DNA from: Ideonella sp.
GTDB taxonomy: Bacteria; Pseudomonadota; Gammaproteobacteria; Burkholderiales; Burkholderiaceae_C
Reading direction: 5' to 3'
DNA: 64,000 nucleotides
Assembly: GCA_015075165.1 (NCBI GenBank)
Contig: JABTUY010000008.1
Span: forward strand, 1-64,000
In this document: one piece after another, positions 8,643 to 17,520 of the stretch
How positions within the stretch are numbered: position 1 is the stretch's first letter
Layout of the letters: the number at the start of each line of letters is the position of its first letter
Program-made: the position numbers and the translations under genes
Notes under the pieces: generated by a model
Database searches by the model: none
Told to the model about the DNA's origin: nothing
The model's input: only the letters and a program-made list of their open reading frames with translations

Positions 8643-9071
8643 ATGCTGGTGCGCCTGATGTACGCGAGCCGCGCGGTGCCCGCGGTCGATGCCGAGGAGC
8701 TGCAGGCGCTGCTGCGCCAGTGCCGCGAGAACAACCGGCGCAACGGCATCACCGGCGTGCTGTGCTTCGCCGACCGCATCTTCCTGCAGGTGCTCGAGGG
8801 CAGCCGCCCGGCGGTGAACCACCTGTACCAGCGCATCGTGAACGACACCCGGCACAGCGAGGTCGAGCTGCTCACCTACCAGGAGATCGACGAGCGCCGC
8901 TTCGCCGGCTGGGCGATGGGCCAGGTGCAGATGACCGGGCTCAACCCGGCGCTGCTGCTGAAGTACTCGGCCTGCTCGAAGCTCGACCCCTATGCCGTGC
9001 CCGGCCGCGTGTCGATGGCGCTGTTCGACGACCTCGTCGCCACCGCCGCCGTCCAATGCGATCGCGGCTGA
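8643..9071 (+). CDS. BLUF-domain blue-light sensor
   Basis: The 142-residue protein is a stand-alone BLUF domain that should bind FAD and switch on blue light. The flavin-site residues are present: Tyr7 in LVRLMYASRA, Asn in NNRRNGITG, Gln in FLQVLEG, and GWAMG late in the domain. No effector domain follows, only a short tail. I chose the second ATG because GGAGG lies six bases upstream of it. The ATG at 8631 overlaps the folE stop but has no such site. Light may thus be linked to pterin or flavin metabolism; the partner protein is unknown. Confidence 0.9.
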   Translation: MLVRLMYASRAVPAVDAEELQALLRQCRENNRRNGITGVLCFADRIFLQVLEGSRPAVNHLYQRIVNDTRHSEVELLTYQEIDERRFAGWAMGQVQMTGLNPALLLKYSACSKLDPYAVPGRVSMALFDDLVATAAVQCDRG

Positions 9072-9101
9072 CGGCGCGCCCCCTCGCGCGCCGACCGCGG
9101 C

Positions 9102-10055
9102 TCACGGCGCGGCCGGCACTTCGACGAAGCACGCCGCCACCGGCGGCGGCAACGGGCACTCGAGCAGCCGCGCGGCGATGCGCAGCGCCTCGGCCGCCGG
9201 GGCGCCCAGGCGGCCGGCCGGCGACAACGCAACCGCGGCATCGGCCCAGCGCCGCACCAGTACCGGCCGCAGCATCCACGGCAACGCCTGCACGTCGTGC
9301 AGCGCCGCCACCAGTGCGTTGGCATCGGGCAGATCGCGTGTCGCGCCGGCGTCGGGCCAGGTTTGCATCACCTCGCGCCACCAGCGCTCGCCACTGGCCT
9401 GCGCACCCGAGACGACGTCGAGGTCGATCTCCGGCATCGGCACGATGCGCGACAAGAACGCCGTGAAGCGGCCGATCTGGCGTGCGGTGTCGGTGGCCAG
9501 GCCGTCGAGCTCGACATCGGCCGCACCGGGCCCGGCGAGCGCGCGTACGTCGCCCAGCGCGTGGCGGATCGCCAGCCAGCGCAGCCGGTCGAGCGCCAGC
9601 GCGCGGCCATCGGCGGCGATCAGCCGGCGCACCGCGCGCAGCAGCTGCTGGCGCTTGTCGAGCGGGCCCAGCGCGACGCGCGCCACGTAGTGCTCGAGCC
9701 AGGGCATGCGCTCGGCCTCGTCGATCTGCATCAGCTCGTTGCGCAACTCCTTCGCGCCGACGATTTGCCGGCACTCGTCGCGCCACACCGCCATCTCGCG
9801 CGCGCGACCCGGCGTGACCAGCAAGGCCAGTACCGCGGCATGCAGCTGGCCCGGGCCGTTGACCTGCGCGAAGCGCGCGCGCCGCTGGGCCAGCTCAGCC
9901 GGGCCGAGCGGGGTGGACGCAGGCTTCTTGGCCGCGGCAGGGGCAGGTGCTGCCGTACTCGCCGAGGCCGGCGCCGCGGCCTTCGCCGCAGCGGGCGCGG
10001 ACGGCACCGGCTCGTCGGTAGGCGACGCGGGTTGCAGATCGTCCGGGTCCGGCAT
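9102..10055 (-). CDS. Conserved-looking protein of unknown function, coupled to LemA
   Basis: I do not recognise this 317-residue protein. It starts with an Ala/Pro/Lys-rich, low-complexity region of about 50 residues and continues as a predominantly helical domain. There is no signal peptide, clear membrane segment or catalytic motif. Its ATG overlaps the stop of the LemA-like gene in a TGATG junction (a GTG one codon earlier is the alternative), so the two are translated together. In relatives LemA often neighbours an M48 metalloprotease; nothing here shows an HExxH motif. It is probably a cytosolic or membrane-associated partner of the LemA protein. Confidence 0.6.
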   Translation of the reverse strand: MPDPDDLQPASPTDEPVPSAPAAAKAAAPASASTAAPAPAAAKKPASTPLGPAELAQRRARFAQVNGPGQLHAAVLALLVTPGRAREMAVWRDECRQIVGAKELRNELMQIDEAERMPWLEHYVARVALGPLDKRQQLLRAVRRLIAADGRALALDRLRWLAIRHALGDVRALAGPGAADVELDGLATDTARQIGRFTAFLSRIVPMPEIDLDVVSGAQASGERWWREVMQTWPDAGATRDLPDANALVAALHDVQALPWMLRPVLVRRWADAAVALSPAGRLGAPAAEALRIAARLLECPLPPPVAACFVEVPAAP

Positions 10056-10612
10056 CACAGCGACCCCGCGGCTTCGAAGCGGAACACCGGCGCCAGCAGG
10101 CTGGTGGGGAACTGCGCGATGGCGTCGTTGTACGCGGTGGCCGCGCGGTTGAAGCGCTGGCGCGCCTCGATCAGCTGCGGGCCGAACTCGAACAGCGCCA
10201 GCATCTGCGTGGCCACGCTTTCATGCGCATGCAGCGCGGCGTCGGACTCCACCTGGTTCAGCACGCGCGCGACAGTGGCGTTCAACGCCGCCTCGGCGCT
10301 GGCCAAGCTGGCCGCGGTGACGGCACGCGCCGGCCGCGGCCGCACCGCCTGCACGGCCACCTGCAACTGCTGCTGCGCCGAGCGCAGCGCATCGACCGCG
10401 CCGCGGCCGTTCGGCCAACGATCCCACAGCACCTGGGCCAGCACCGTGATCACCTGGCCGCGCTGCTCGAACAGCGCATCGACCTGCGACCAGGCCTCGC
10501 CGATCGCCGAGCGCAGGCCGACGACGCGGTTGTGCGCGCCGAGCATCCAGAACGCGCAGACGACCAGGCCGGCCACCAGCGCCCACTGCGTGGCGGGAGC
10601 CGAGCTGCTCAT
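10055..10612 (-). CDS. LemA-family membrane protein
   Basis: The 185-residue protein has one N-terminal membrane helix (about 8-27). The LemA signature follows: HNRVVGLRSAIGEAWSQVD, then a helical body, then AYNDAIAQFPTSLLAPVF close to the C-terminus. LemA proteins have a short outside N-terminus and a coiled helical domain; their job is unclear. It lies 37 bases after proA and overlaps the next gene by one base, making a proA-lemA-unknown operon. Confidence 0.8.
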   Translation of the reverse strand: MSSSAPATQWALVAGLVVCAFWMLGAHNRVVGLRSAIGEAWSQVDALFEQRGQVITVLAQVLWDRWPNGRGAVDALRSAQQQLQVAVQAVRPRPARAVTAASLASAEAALNATVARVLNQVESDAALHAHESVATQMLALFEFGPQLIEARQRFNRAATAYNDAIAQFPTSLLAPVFRFEAAGSL

Positions 10613-10649
10613 CGCCGGCAAGCTCCGCTGTATGCGAAGTGCGGCCCGG

Positions 10650-11930
10650 TCATGCGCGCAACTCGCCGTCGCCGAGCACGATCCACTTCTGCGACGTGAG
10701 CCCTTCCAGGCCCACCGGCCCGCGGGCGTGGAACTTGTCGGTCGAGATGCCGATCTCGGCGCCGAGCCCGTACTCGAAGCCGTCGGCAAAGCGCGTGCTG
10801 GCGTTGACCATCACGCTGGCTGAATCCACCTCGCGCAGGAAGCGCATCGCGTGCGCATGGTTCGACGTGACGATGGCGTCGGTGTGGTGCGAGCCGTAGC
10901 GGTTGACGTGCGCGATCGCCGCGTCGAGATCGTCGACCACACCCACGCTGATGATCGGCGCCAGGTACTCCTCGGCCCAATCGGATTCCGCGGCCGGCAC
11001 CGCCTGCACGCCGGGCACCGCGCGCACCGCGGCCAGCGCGCGCGCGTCGCAGCGCATCTGCACGCCCTTGGCGGCGAAGATCGCGGCGATGCGCGGCAGG
11101 AACACGGCCGCCTGCCGCGCATGCACCAGCAGCGATTCGGCGGCGTTGCAGGGGCTGAACTTCTGCGTCTTCGCGTTGTCGGTGATCGCCAGCGCCATCT
11201 CGAGGTTCACCTCGGCATCCACATAGACGTGGCAGTTGCCGTCGAGGTGCTTGATGACCGGCATCTTCGCCTCGGCCGCCACGCGCGCGATCAGCCCCTT
11301 GCCGCCGCGCGGGATCATCACGTCGACGTGCTCGGGCATCGCCAGCAGGCAGCCCACGGCGGCGCGATCGGCGGTGGCCACCAGTTGCACCGCATCGGCC
11401 GGCAGGCCGGCATGCTGCAGCGCCCGCGTGACCAGTCGTGCCAGCGCGAGGTTCGACGCCAGCGCCTCCGAGCCGCCGCGCAGGATCGCCGCGTTGCCGC
11501 TCTTGATCGCCAGCGACGCCGCCTCGATCGTCACGTTGGGCCGACTCTCGTAGATCATCGCGAACACGCCCAGCGGCACGCGCATGCGGCCCACCTGGAT
11601 ACCGCTGGGCTGGCGCGCCAGGCCGGTGATCTCGCCGATCGGGTCGGCCATCGCGGCGATCTGCTCGCAGCCGCGCGCCACCGTTTCGATCGCCGCCGGC
11701 ATGAGTTTCAGTCGGTCGACCAGCGCCGCGGCCAGACCGGCCACCGCCGCGGCCGTCACGTCGCCGCGATTGGCCTCGACCAGCGCGACCGATTCGCTGC
11801 GCAGCAGCCGCGCCAGCTCGACCAGCGCCGCGTTGCGCGCCGCCAGCGGCGCGCGCGCCATCGCCACCGACGCGGCGCGCGCCGACGCGCCCAGGTGGGC
11901 CATGTAAACGGGGATGTCGGTCGGGGTCAT
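10650..11930 (-). CDS. proA: Gamma-glutamyl phosphate reductase
   Basis: ProA reduces gamma-glutamyl phosphate to glutamate-5-semialdehyde with NADPH in proline synthesis. The 426-residue aldehyde-dehydrogenase-like protein shows [17 protein letters not shown], the [13 protein letters not shown] loop, the catalytic-Cys block [14 protein letters not shown] and the late [21 protein letters not shown] signature. No proB is seen nearby. In several relatives proA follows holA, whereas here it stands apart and leads a small operon with LemA. Confidence 0.96.
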   Translation of the reverse strand: MTPTDIPVYMAHLGASARAASVAMARAPLAARNAALVELARLLRSESVALVEANRGDVTAAAVAGLAAALVDRLKLMPAAIETVARGCEQIAAMADPIGEITGLARQPSGIQVGRMRVPLGVFAMIYESRPNVTIEAASLAIKSGNAAILRGGSEALASNLALARLVTRALQHAGLPADAVQLVATADRAAVGCLLAMPEHVDVMIPRGGKGLIARVAAEAKMPVIKHLDGNCHVYVDAEVNLEMALAITDNAKTQKFSPCNAAESLLVHARQAAVFLPRIAAIFAAKGVQMRCDARALAAVRAVPGVQAVPAAESDWAEEYLAPIISVGVVDDLDAAIAHVNRYGSHHTDAIVTSNHAHAMRFLREVDSASVMVNASTRFADGFEYGLGAEIGISTDKFHARGPVGLEGLTSQKWIVLGDGELRA

Positions 11931-11967
11931 CGCTCGAAAGGTCCGGCGCGCGATTGTCCCACCGGTA

Positions 11968-12915
11968 CTACAGGCGCGCCAAGGCAGCCAGCCACAGCGG
12001 CGCGGTGAGCGCGTACGCCAGTGTCGAGACGACGACTGCGGTGGTGGCCTCGGGCTCGTCGCAGCGGTAGCGCTGCGCGAAGATCAGCGCATTGCTGCCC
12101 ACCGGCAATGCCGCCATCAGCACCACCACCGCCAGCGGCTCGCCCGTGAGGCCGAAGGCCCAGTGCGCCACCACGAGCACCAGCGCCGGCATCGCCAGCA
12201 GCTTCAGCGCCGACACCTGCAGCGCGGTGCGCACCGGTCCGCCGAAGCCGTAGTGCTGCAGCGACAAGCCGATCAGCACCAGGCACACCGGCACCACCGC
12301 GGTGCCCAGCAACTGCAGCAGCTCGTCGAGCAGGCTCGGCAGCGTGCCGCCGGCGGCATTGAACAGCAGTCCGGCGATCAGCGGCAGCACGACCGGGTGC
12401 AGAACCACGTTGCGCAGCAGCGTGGGCCACGGGTTCGACGCCGCCGCCTGCGGCGAGCGTGCGGTGTCGTGCTCGACCAGCGCGGTGCAGACGCTCAGCA
12501 GCACCAGCCCGTGCAGGCTCACCAGCGTGAGGTGCAAGCCCAGCCCCGATTCGCCGAACAGCGCCGCCGCCATCGGAATGCCCACCTGCACCGCGTTGCC
12601 GTAGCTGGTGCCGATGGCGCGCACGCCCGGCAATGCTGCCGCAACGCCACCGCGCCAGCGCATCGCGCCGTACACCGCGAACAGCCACAGCAGCGCCGGC
12701 ACGAAGTAGGCGCCGAGCGTGCGCCACGGCAGCGCGGCGAGGTCGAGTCGCGCCGCGGTGCGAAACAGCAGCGCCGGCACGAAGATCATGAACGCGGCGT
12801 TGCCGAGCACGCGCGCGGTGTCGCCCTCGCCGAGCCAGCGCCGCCGCCCGGCCCACCAGCCAAGCGCGACGACGATGAACATCGCCAGCAGCTTCTGCAG
12901 CACCAGCCACGTCAT
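11968..12915 (-). CDS. AEC-family (auxin efflux carrier-like) transporter
   Basis: The 315 residues form eight to ten hydrophobic helices with the AEC pattern. An N-terminal half ([31 protein letters not shown]) contains [18 protein letters not shown] near the middle. The C-terminal half contains [12 protein letters not shown] and [15 protein letters not shown]. Such carriers export or import small organic acids such as malonate, malate or auxin-like compounds. The substrate cannot be read from sequence. It stands between topB and proA on the same strand, with short gaps. Confidence 0.88.
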   Translation of the reverse strand: MTWLVLQKLLAMFIVVALGWWAGRRRWLGEGDTARVLGNAAFMIFVPALLFRTAARLDLAALPWRTLGAYFVPALLWLFAVYGAMRWRGGVAAALPGVRAIGTSYGNAVQVGIPMAAALFGESGLGLHLTLVSLHGLVLLSVCTALVEHDTARSPQAAASNPWPTLLRNVVLHPVVLPLIAGLLFNAAGGTLPSLLDELLQLLGTAVVPVCLVLIGLSLQHYGFGGPVRTALQVSALKLLAMPALVLVVAHWAFGLTGEPLAVVVLMAALPVGSNALIFAQRYRCDEPEATTAVVVSTLAYALTAPLWLAALARL

Positions 12916-12946
12916 CGCGCACCGCGCGCCTGGTCGCCCGGCTGCC

Positions 12947-15775
12947 TCAGCGTGCCTTGCGCGCCACGCTGCGCAGCTGCTTCGCCGCCGCCATGTCGTT
13001 CGGGCTCGTGGCGGCCTTCGAGGCCGTCTTGGTTGCGGCCGTCCTCGTTGCGGCCGTCTTGGTTGCTGTCTTCGTCACCGTGCTCTTCCTTGCAGGCGTC
13101 TGCGTGGCGGACTTCTTCGCTGCCGGCTTCTTAGCCGCCACCTTCGCCGCCTTGGTGGCCGGCGCGGCGTCGCTGCGCACGGCCGCGTCGCCGTCGTCCT
13201 TCGCACCCTTGGGCGGCGCACCCTTGGCGCCACGCTGCGGGCGCGGCTCGAACTCGAACACCACCTTGCCTTCGTTCGAGTCGTAGCGCAGATAGGCCTT
13301 GAACTTGCGTCGCGTGCGGTTGGAGACGAAGCCGTCGAGCAAGTCGGTGCGGCCGCCGGCCAGCAGCTTGTGCATCTGCTCGTGCGCCACCGGCTGCTGC
13401 AGGATGATCTTGCCGCTCTTGAAGTCGCAGGTCTGGTTCGGGCCGGTGGCATGCTCGCAGACGTAGCTGGTGCCGTGCTCGTAGACGTGGCCCTTGCACT
13501 TCGGGCAAGCGCCGATCGAGGTCTGGCCGCTGAAGTCGACCGGCTCGCCGTCTTCCTGCGCGCGGCGCGCATCCTCGCCGAAATCGAACTCCAGCTTCCA
13601 GTTGCGGATCTCGTCGTCGTGGACGAGCCTCAGCTCGGCGCTGAACGGCCAGCCGGCCTTCGAGCGGAAGCCTTCGAGCGGGCCGATTCGCTTGTCGCGC
13701 AGGAACGCCTCGGCCTCGGCGATCTCGAAGCTGCGGCCGCCGGGGATCTTGCTGATGCTGAACTCGCAGCCGGCGCCGGCGCCGGTGGGCCCCGTGCAGG
13801 CAAAGCGCCGGTAGTTCTCCTTGACCACGCCGCCGCAGTTGGGGCAGGGCGTGGCCAGCGTCGCGTAGTCGCCGGGAATGGTGTCGCGGTCGTACTCCTT
13901 GGCCTTGCGCACGATGCGCTCGGCCATCGACGCCACGTCGCGCATGAACGCGGCGCGGCTCAGCCGGCCGTGCTCCATCTCGAGCAAGCGGTGCTCCCAG
14001 TCGCCGGTGAGCTCGGGCTTGGTCAGGTCTTCGACGTCGAGGCCGCGCAGCAGCGTCATCAGCTGGAACGCCTTGGCCGTGGGGATCAGCTCGCGGCCCT
14101 CGCGCAGCATGTACTTCTCGAAGATCAATCCTTCGATGATCGCCGCGCGCGTGGCCGGCGTGCCCAGGCCCTTGTCGTGCATCGCCGCGCGCAGTTCGTC
14201 ATCCTCGATCAGCTTGCCGGCGCCTTCCATCGCCGACAGCAGCGTCGCCTCGGTGTAGCGCGCCGGCGGCCGGGTCTTCAGTGCCAGAGCGTCGATCTCG
14301 ACATTGCGCACCGTTTCGTTCGGCTGCACCGGCACCAGGTTGGCGTCGTCGTCGCTCGCCTCCTTGCCGTACACCGCCTGCCAGCCGGGGTTGACCAGCA
14401 CGCGGCCGTTGGTCTGGAAGCGGTGCACGCCGACGCTGGTGATGCGCGTGGTCACCAGGTACTCGGCCGGCGGATAGAACACCGCGATGAAACGCTTGGC
14501 CACCAGGTCGTACAGCTTGGCTTCGGCCTCGTTCAGGTGCGTGGGCGTCTGCAGCGTCGGGATGATCGCGAAATGGTCCGACACCTTGGCGTTGTCGAAC
14601 ACGCGCTTGGTCGGCTTCACGTAGTCGGCCTTCAGCGCCTGCCCGGCGTGCTTGCCGAGCTCGCGCAGCGGGCCCGGCAGCGCACCGTCGGCCAGCACCG
14701 CGAACGTCTTCTTGACGACGCCGAGATAGTCCTCGGGCAGCGCGCGCGAATCGGTGCGCGGGTAGGTCAGCGCCTTGTGCCGCTCGTACAGCGACTGCGC
14801 CAGCGCGAGCGTGGTCTTGGCTGAGAAGCCGAAGCGGCCGTTGGCCTCGCGCTGCAGCGTGGTCAGGTCGTACAGCAGCGGGCTCGACTGCGTGGTCGGC
14901 TTGCTCTCTTCGCTGACGCTGCCGCTCTGCCCGCGCACCGCCTGCTCGATCGCGCGCGCGTCGGCCTCGTGCCACAGGCGGTCGGCGCGCGCGTCCGGGT
15001 CGTCGTCGTTCTTCTTGAACAACGGGTCGAACCACTTGCCCTCGTAGGTGCCGGCCTGGGCCAGGAACGAGGCCTTCACCTCCCAGTAGTCGCGCGGCAC
15101 GTGCTTGCGGATCTTCTCCTCGCGCTCGACCACCACCGACAGCGTGGGCGTCTGCACGCGGCCCACGGTGGTGAGGAAGAAGCCGCCGTCGCGCGAGTTG
15201 AACGCCGTCATCGCGCGCGTACCGTTGATGCCCACCAGCCAGTCGGCCTCGCTGCGGCTGCGCGCGGCGTCGGCCAGGCCGTGCATCTGCGCATCGCTGC
15301 GCAGCGCGTCGAAGCCGTCGCGGATCGCCTGCGGCGTCATGCTCTGCAGCCACAGCCGGCGCACCGGCTTGCCCGCGACGGCCTTCTTGCCGTCGCCGTC
15401 GGCGTACTGCACGATCAGCCGGAAGATCAGCTCGCCTTCGCGGCCGGCGTCGCAGGCGTTGATCAGCTCGCTCACGTCCTTGCGCCGCACCAGCTTGACC
15501 ACCGCATTCAACCGCGACTTGGCCTTGTCGATCGGCGCCAGGTCGAAGTGCGGCGGCACCACCGGCAGGTGGGCGAAGCTCCACTTGCCGCGCTTGACGT
15601 CGTAGGCCTCGGGCGCCTTGATCTCCACCAGGTGGCCCACTGCCGAGGTGACCACGTAGCGGTTGTTCTCGAAGTGATCGGCGTGCTTCTCGAACTTGCC
15701 CGCCGTGGGCGTCAGCGCGCGCACGATGTCCTGCGCCACGCTGGGCTTCTCCGCGATGATCAGTGACTTGCTCAT
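12947..15775 (-). CDS. topB: DNA topoisomerase III
   Basis: TopB is a type IA topoisomerase that decatenates and unlinks DNA. The TOPRIM region starts at the N-terminus (SLIIAEKPSVAQDI) and contains DAGREGELIFR. The catalytic Tyr is in LTYPRTDSRALPEDY. Zinc-ribbon-like CPNCGG and CPKCKG clusters follow, and the last 80 residues form a Lys/Ala/Thr-rich basic tail with KTAATRTAATKTASKAAT-like repeats. The start is the ATG of MSKSLIIAEKP, 20 codons into the longer open frame. At 942 residues it is longer than E. coli TopB because of the tail. It is divergent from the SET gene. Confidence 0.95.
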   Translation of the reverse strand: MSKSLIIAEKPSVAQDIVRALTPTAGKFEKHADHFENNRYVVTSAVGHLVEIKAPEAYDVKRGKWSFAHLPVVPPHFDLAPIDKAKSRLNAVVKLVRRKDVSELINACDAGREGELIFRLIVQYADGDGKKAVAGKPVRRLWLQSMTPQAIRDGFDALRSDAQMHGLADAARSRSEADWLVGINGTRAMTAFNSRDGGFFLTTVGRVQTPTLSVVVEREEKIRKHVPRDYWEVKASFLAQAGTYEGKWFDPLFKKNDDDPDARADRLWHEADARAIEQAVRGQSGSVSEESKPTTQSSPLLYDLTTLQREANGRFGFSAKTTLALAQSLYERHKALTYPRTDSRALPEDYLGVVKKTFAVLADGALPGPLRELGKHAGQALKADYVKPTKRVFDNAKVSDHFAIIPTLQTPTHLNEAEAKLYDLVAKRFIAVFYPPAEYLVTTRITSVGVHRFQTNGRVLVNPGWQAVYGKEASDDDANLVPVQPNETVRNVEIDALALKTRPPARYTEATLLSAMEGAGKLIEDDELRAAMHDKGLGTPATRAAIIEGLIFEKYMLREGRELIPTAKAFQLMTLLRGLDVEDLTKPELTGDWEHRLLEMEHGRLSRAAFMRDVASMAERIVRKAKEYDRDTIPGDYATLATPCPNCGGVVKENYRRFACTGPTGAGAGCEFSISKIPGGRSFEIAEAEAFLRDKRIGPLEGFRSKAGWPFSAELRLVHDDEIRNWKLEFDFGEDARRAQEDGEPVDFSGQTSIGACPKCKGHVYEHGTSYVCEHATGPNQTCDFKSGKIILQQPVAHEQMHKLLAGGRTDLLDGFVSNRTRRKFKAYLRYDSNEGKVVFEFEPRPQRGAKGAPPKGAKDDGDAAVRSDAAPATKAAKVAAKKPAAKKSATQTPARKSTVTKTATKTAATRTAATKTASKAATSPNDMAAAKQLRSVARKAR

Positions 15776-15842
15776 TTCGTTGGTTCGTCCTGCCGACGTC
15801 TCCTGCACGCCACGCGCCGCCGCGGCGGTGCACACGCATGCC

Positions 15843-15848
15843 TACAAT
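15843..15848 (+). promoter_or_regulatory. -10 box upstream of the SET-domain gene
   Basis: TACAAT lies about 47 bases before the likely ATG and matches the -10 pattern seen before leuS and maeB. No convincing -35 box is present. A GCGC-rich alternating tract follows at 15861-15886. Confidence 0.45.
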
Positions 15849-15894
15849 GCCGCCCGTTCTCGCGCGCGCACGCACGCGCGCGCGCCTGATTTCA

Positions 15895-16554
15895 ATGTAC
15901 CCAATGAACACGACACGACAACCCGACCGCTCCGCGCACCCCGCCGCCCGGCCCACCGAAGCCGCCCGCAAGTCGCCCGCGAAGGAGGCCGCGGTGAAGA
16001 AGTCCGCGCCGAAGAAGTCCACCGCCAAGACGTGGCCCGCCGCCAAGCCGGCGGCCGCGCCGAAGCCGTCGCGCGTGGCCCGGGCGGCCGCCGCGGGCGG
16101 GGCCGGTCGGCTGTTCGAAGTGCGCCGCTCGGGCGTACACGGCCGCGGCGTGTACGCGATCGCGCCGATCGCCAAGGGCACGACGATCGTCGAGTACAAG
16201 GGCCAGATGATCACCTGGAAGCAGGCCGAGCGCCGCCACCCGCACAACCCGAAGGACCCCGACCACACGTTCTTCTTCCAGATCGACGAGCGGCACGTGA
16301 TCGACGCTGCGGTCGGCGGCAACGCGGCGCGCTGGATCAACCACGCCTGCCACCCCAACTGCGAATCCGACATCGACGAAGACAACTATCGCGTCTTCAT
16401 CAAGGCGCTGCGCCGCATCGCGCCCGGCGAGGAGCTGTTCTACGACTATGGCCTGTCGATCGACGAGCGCTACACGCCCAAGGTGAAGAAACAGTTTGCA
16501 TGCCATTGTGGGGCGCGCGACTGCCGTGGCACGATGCTCTCGCCCAAGCGATGA
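15895..16554 (+). CDS. SET-domain lysine methyltransferase with basic Lys/Ala tail
   Basis: Residues about 70-200 are a SET domain. It opens with RRSGVHGRGVYA and contains the SAM/pseudoknot motifs RWINHACHPNCES and GEELFYDYGL. A post-SET cluster follows, CHCGARDCRGTML, whose cysteines would bind zinc with the Cys of NHACHPNC. The first 65 residues are rich in Lys, Ala and Pro (VKKSAPKKSTAKTW), like histone H1 or the HctA-type tails of bacterial histone-like proteins. It should transfer methyl groups to protein lysines; the substrate is unknown. Start at 15895 or at ATG 15904. It is divergent from topB, whose C-terminal tail is equally Lys/Ala-rich. Confidence 0.9.
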   Translation: MYPMNTTRQPDRSAHPAARPTEAARKSPAKEAAVKKSAPKKSTAKTWPAAKPAAAPKPSRVARAAAAGGAGRLFEVRRSGVHGRGVYAIAPIAKGTTIVEYKGQMITWKQAERRHPHNPKDPDHTFFFQIDERHVIDAAVGGNAARWINHACHPNCESDIDEDNYRVFIKALRRIAPGEELFYDYGLSIDERYTPKVKKQFACHCGARDCRGTMLSPKR

Positions 16555-16590
16555 CCTGAATCCCGGCACCGCGCGTGCCGGCATCGCGTC

Positions 16591-17520
16591 GTGAAGCCCA
16601 CCGAACCCACCGCCGTCACCTGGCACACCGAACCGCTGTGGCGCGACCTGTCCAGGCTGTTGCCCGGACTGGCGATCGAGGTGGTCGAGCGCTGCGAGTC
16701 GACCAACACCGTGCTGGTCGAGCGCGCACGCCGCTCGGGCGGTGGTGCCGAACCGGCCCCGACGCGGCCGGGCGAACTCGAGCCGCCGATCAGCGGGCCG
16801 ATCCCGCTGGTCGAGGCCACGCCGCACGGTCGCCGCGCCGGCGACACCCAGCCGTGCCTGCTGGTGGCCGAGCAACAGACGCGCGGCCGCGGCCGCTGGG
16901 GCCGTAGCTGGGAGTCGAGTGCGGGCGCCTCGCTCACTTGCTCGCTGGCGCTTCCGTTCACGCCGCCCGACTGGTCGGGCCTGTCGCTGGCGGTCGGCGT
17001 GGCGCTGGCCGACGCGCTCGACCCCGCGCACGACACGGCGTGCGGCCACCTCGAACTGAAGTGGCCCAATGATCTGATGTGGGTCGGCCGTGCCGGCACC
17101 GACGCGCGCAAGCTCGGCGGCATCCTGATCGAATCGGTGCCGGTGGGCCAGCAGCGCATGGCCGTGATCGGCGTCGGCCTCAACATCGCGCCGCAGGCGC
17201 TGACCGACCTGAGCCTGGGCTACGCCTGCCTGCAGGAGATCGACCCCGACATCGACGCGCCGCAGGCGCTGGCCCGCATCGCGCGGCCGTGGATCGCGGC
17301 GGTGCTGCAGTTCCAGCGCGAGGGCTTCGCGCCGTTTGCGGCGCGCTTCGCCGCGCGCGACCACCTGCGCGGCCGCGCCGTGAGCACCACGCTCGACGCC
17401 GTGCCGCACGGCGTGGCCGAAGGCATCGACGACAGCGGCGCGCTGCTGGTGCGCGCCGGCAACGTGCTGCACAGCATCGGCGCCGGCGACGTCAGCGTGC
17501 GCGCGCAGGGCGGCGCGTGA
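16591..17520 (+). CDS. birA: Biotin--[acetyl-CoA-carboxylase] ligase
   Basis: BirA activates biotin with ATP and attaches it to the carboxyl carrier protein. Motifs seen are CESTNTVL, the biotin/ATP loop EQQTRGRGRWGRSW, KWPNDLMW, KLGGILIE and VIGVGLNIAP. There is no N-terminal winged-helix repressor domain. An insertion of about 35 residues lies between CESTNT and the GRGRWGR loop. The stop overlaps the ATG of the SPOR gene (GTGATG). In many Burkholderiales coaX sits directly after birA; it is not here. Confidence 0.93.
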   Translation: MKPTEPTAVTWHTEPLWRDLSRLLPGLAIEVVERCESTNTVLVERARRSGGGAEPAPTRPGELEPPISGPIPLVEATPHGRRAGDTQPCLLVAEQQTRGRGRWGRSWESSAGASLTCSLALPFTPPDWSGLSLAVGVALADALDPAHDTACGHLELKWPNDLMWVGRAGTDARKLGGILIESVPVGQQRMAVIGVGLNIAPQALTDLSLGYACLQEIDPDIDAPQALARIARPWIAAVLQFQREGFAPFAARFAARDHLRGRAVSTTLDAVPHGVAEGIDDSGALLVRAGNVLHSIGAGDVSVRAQGGA

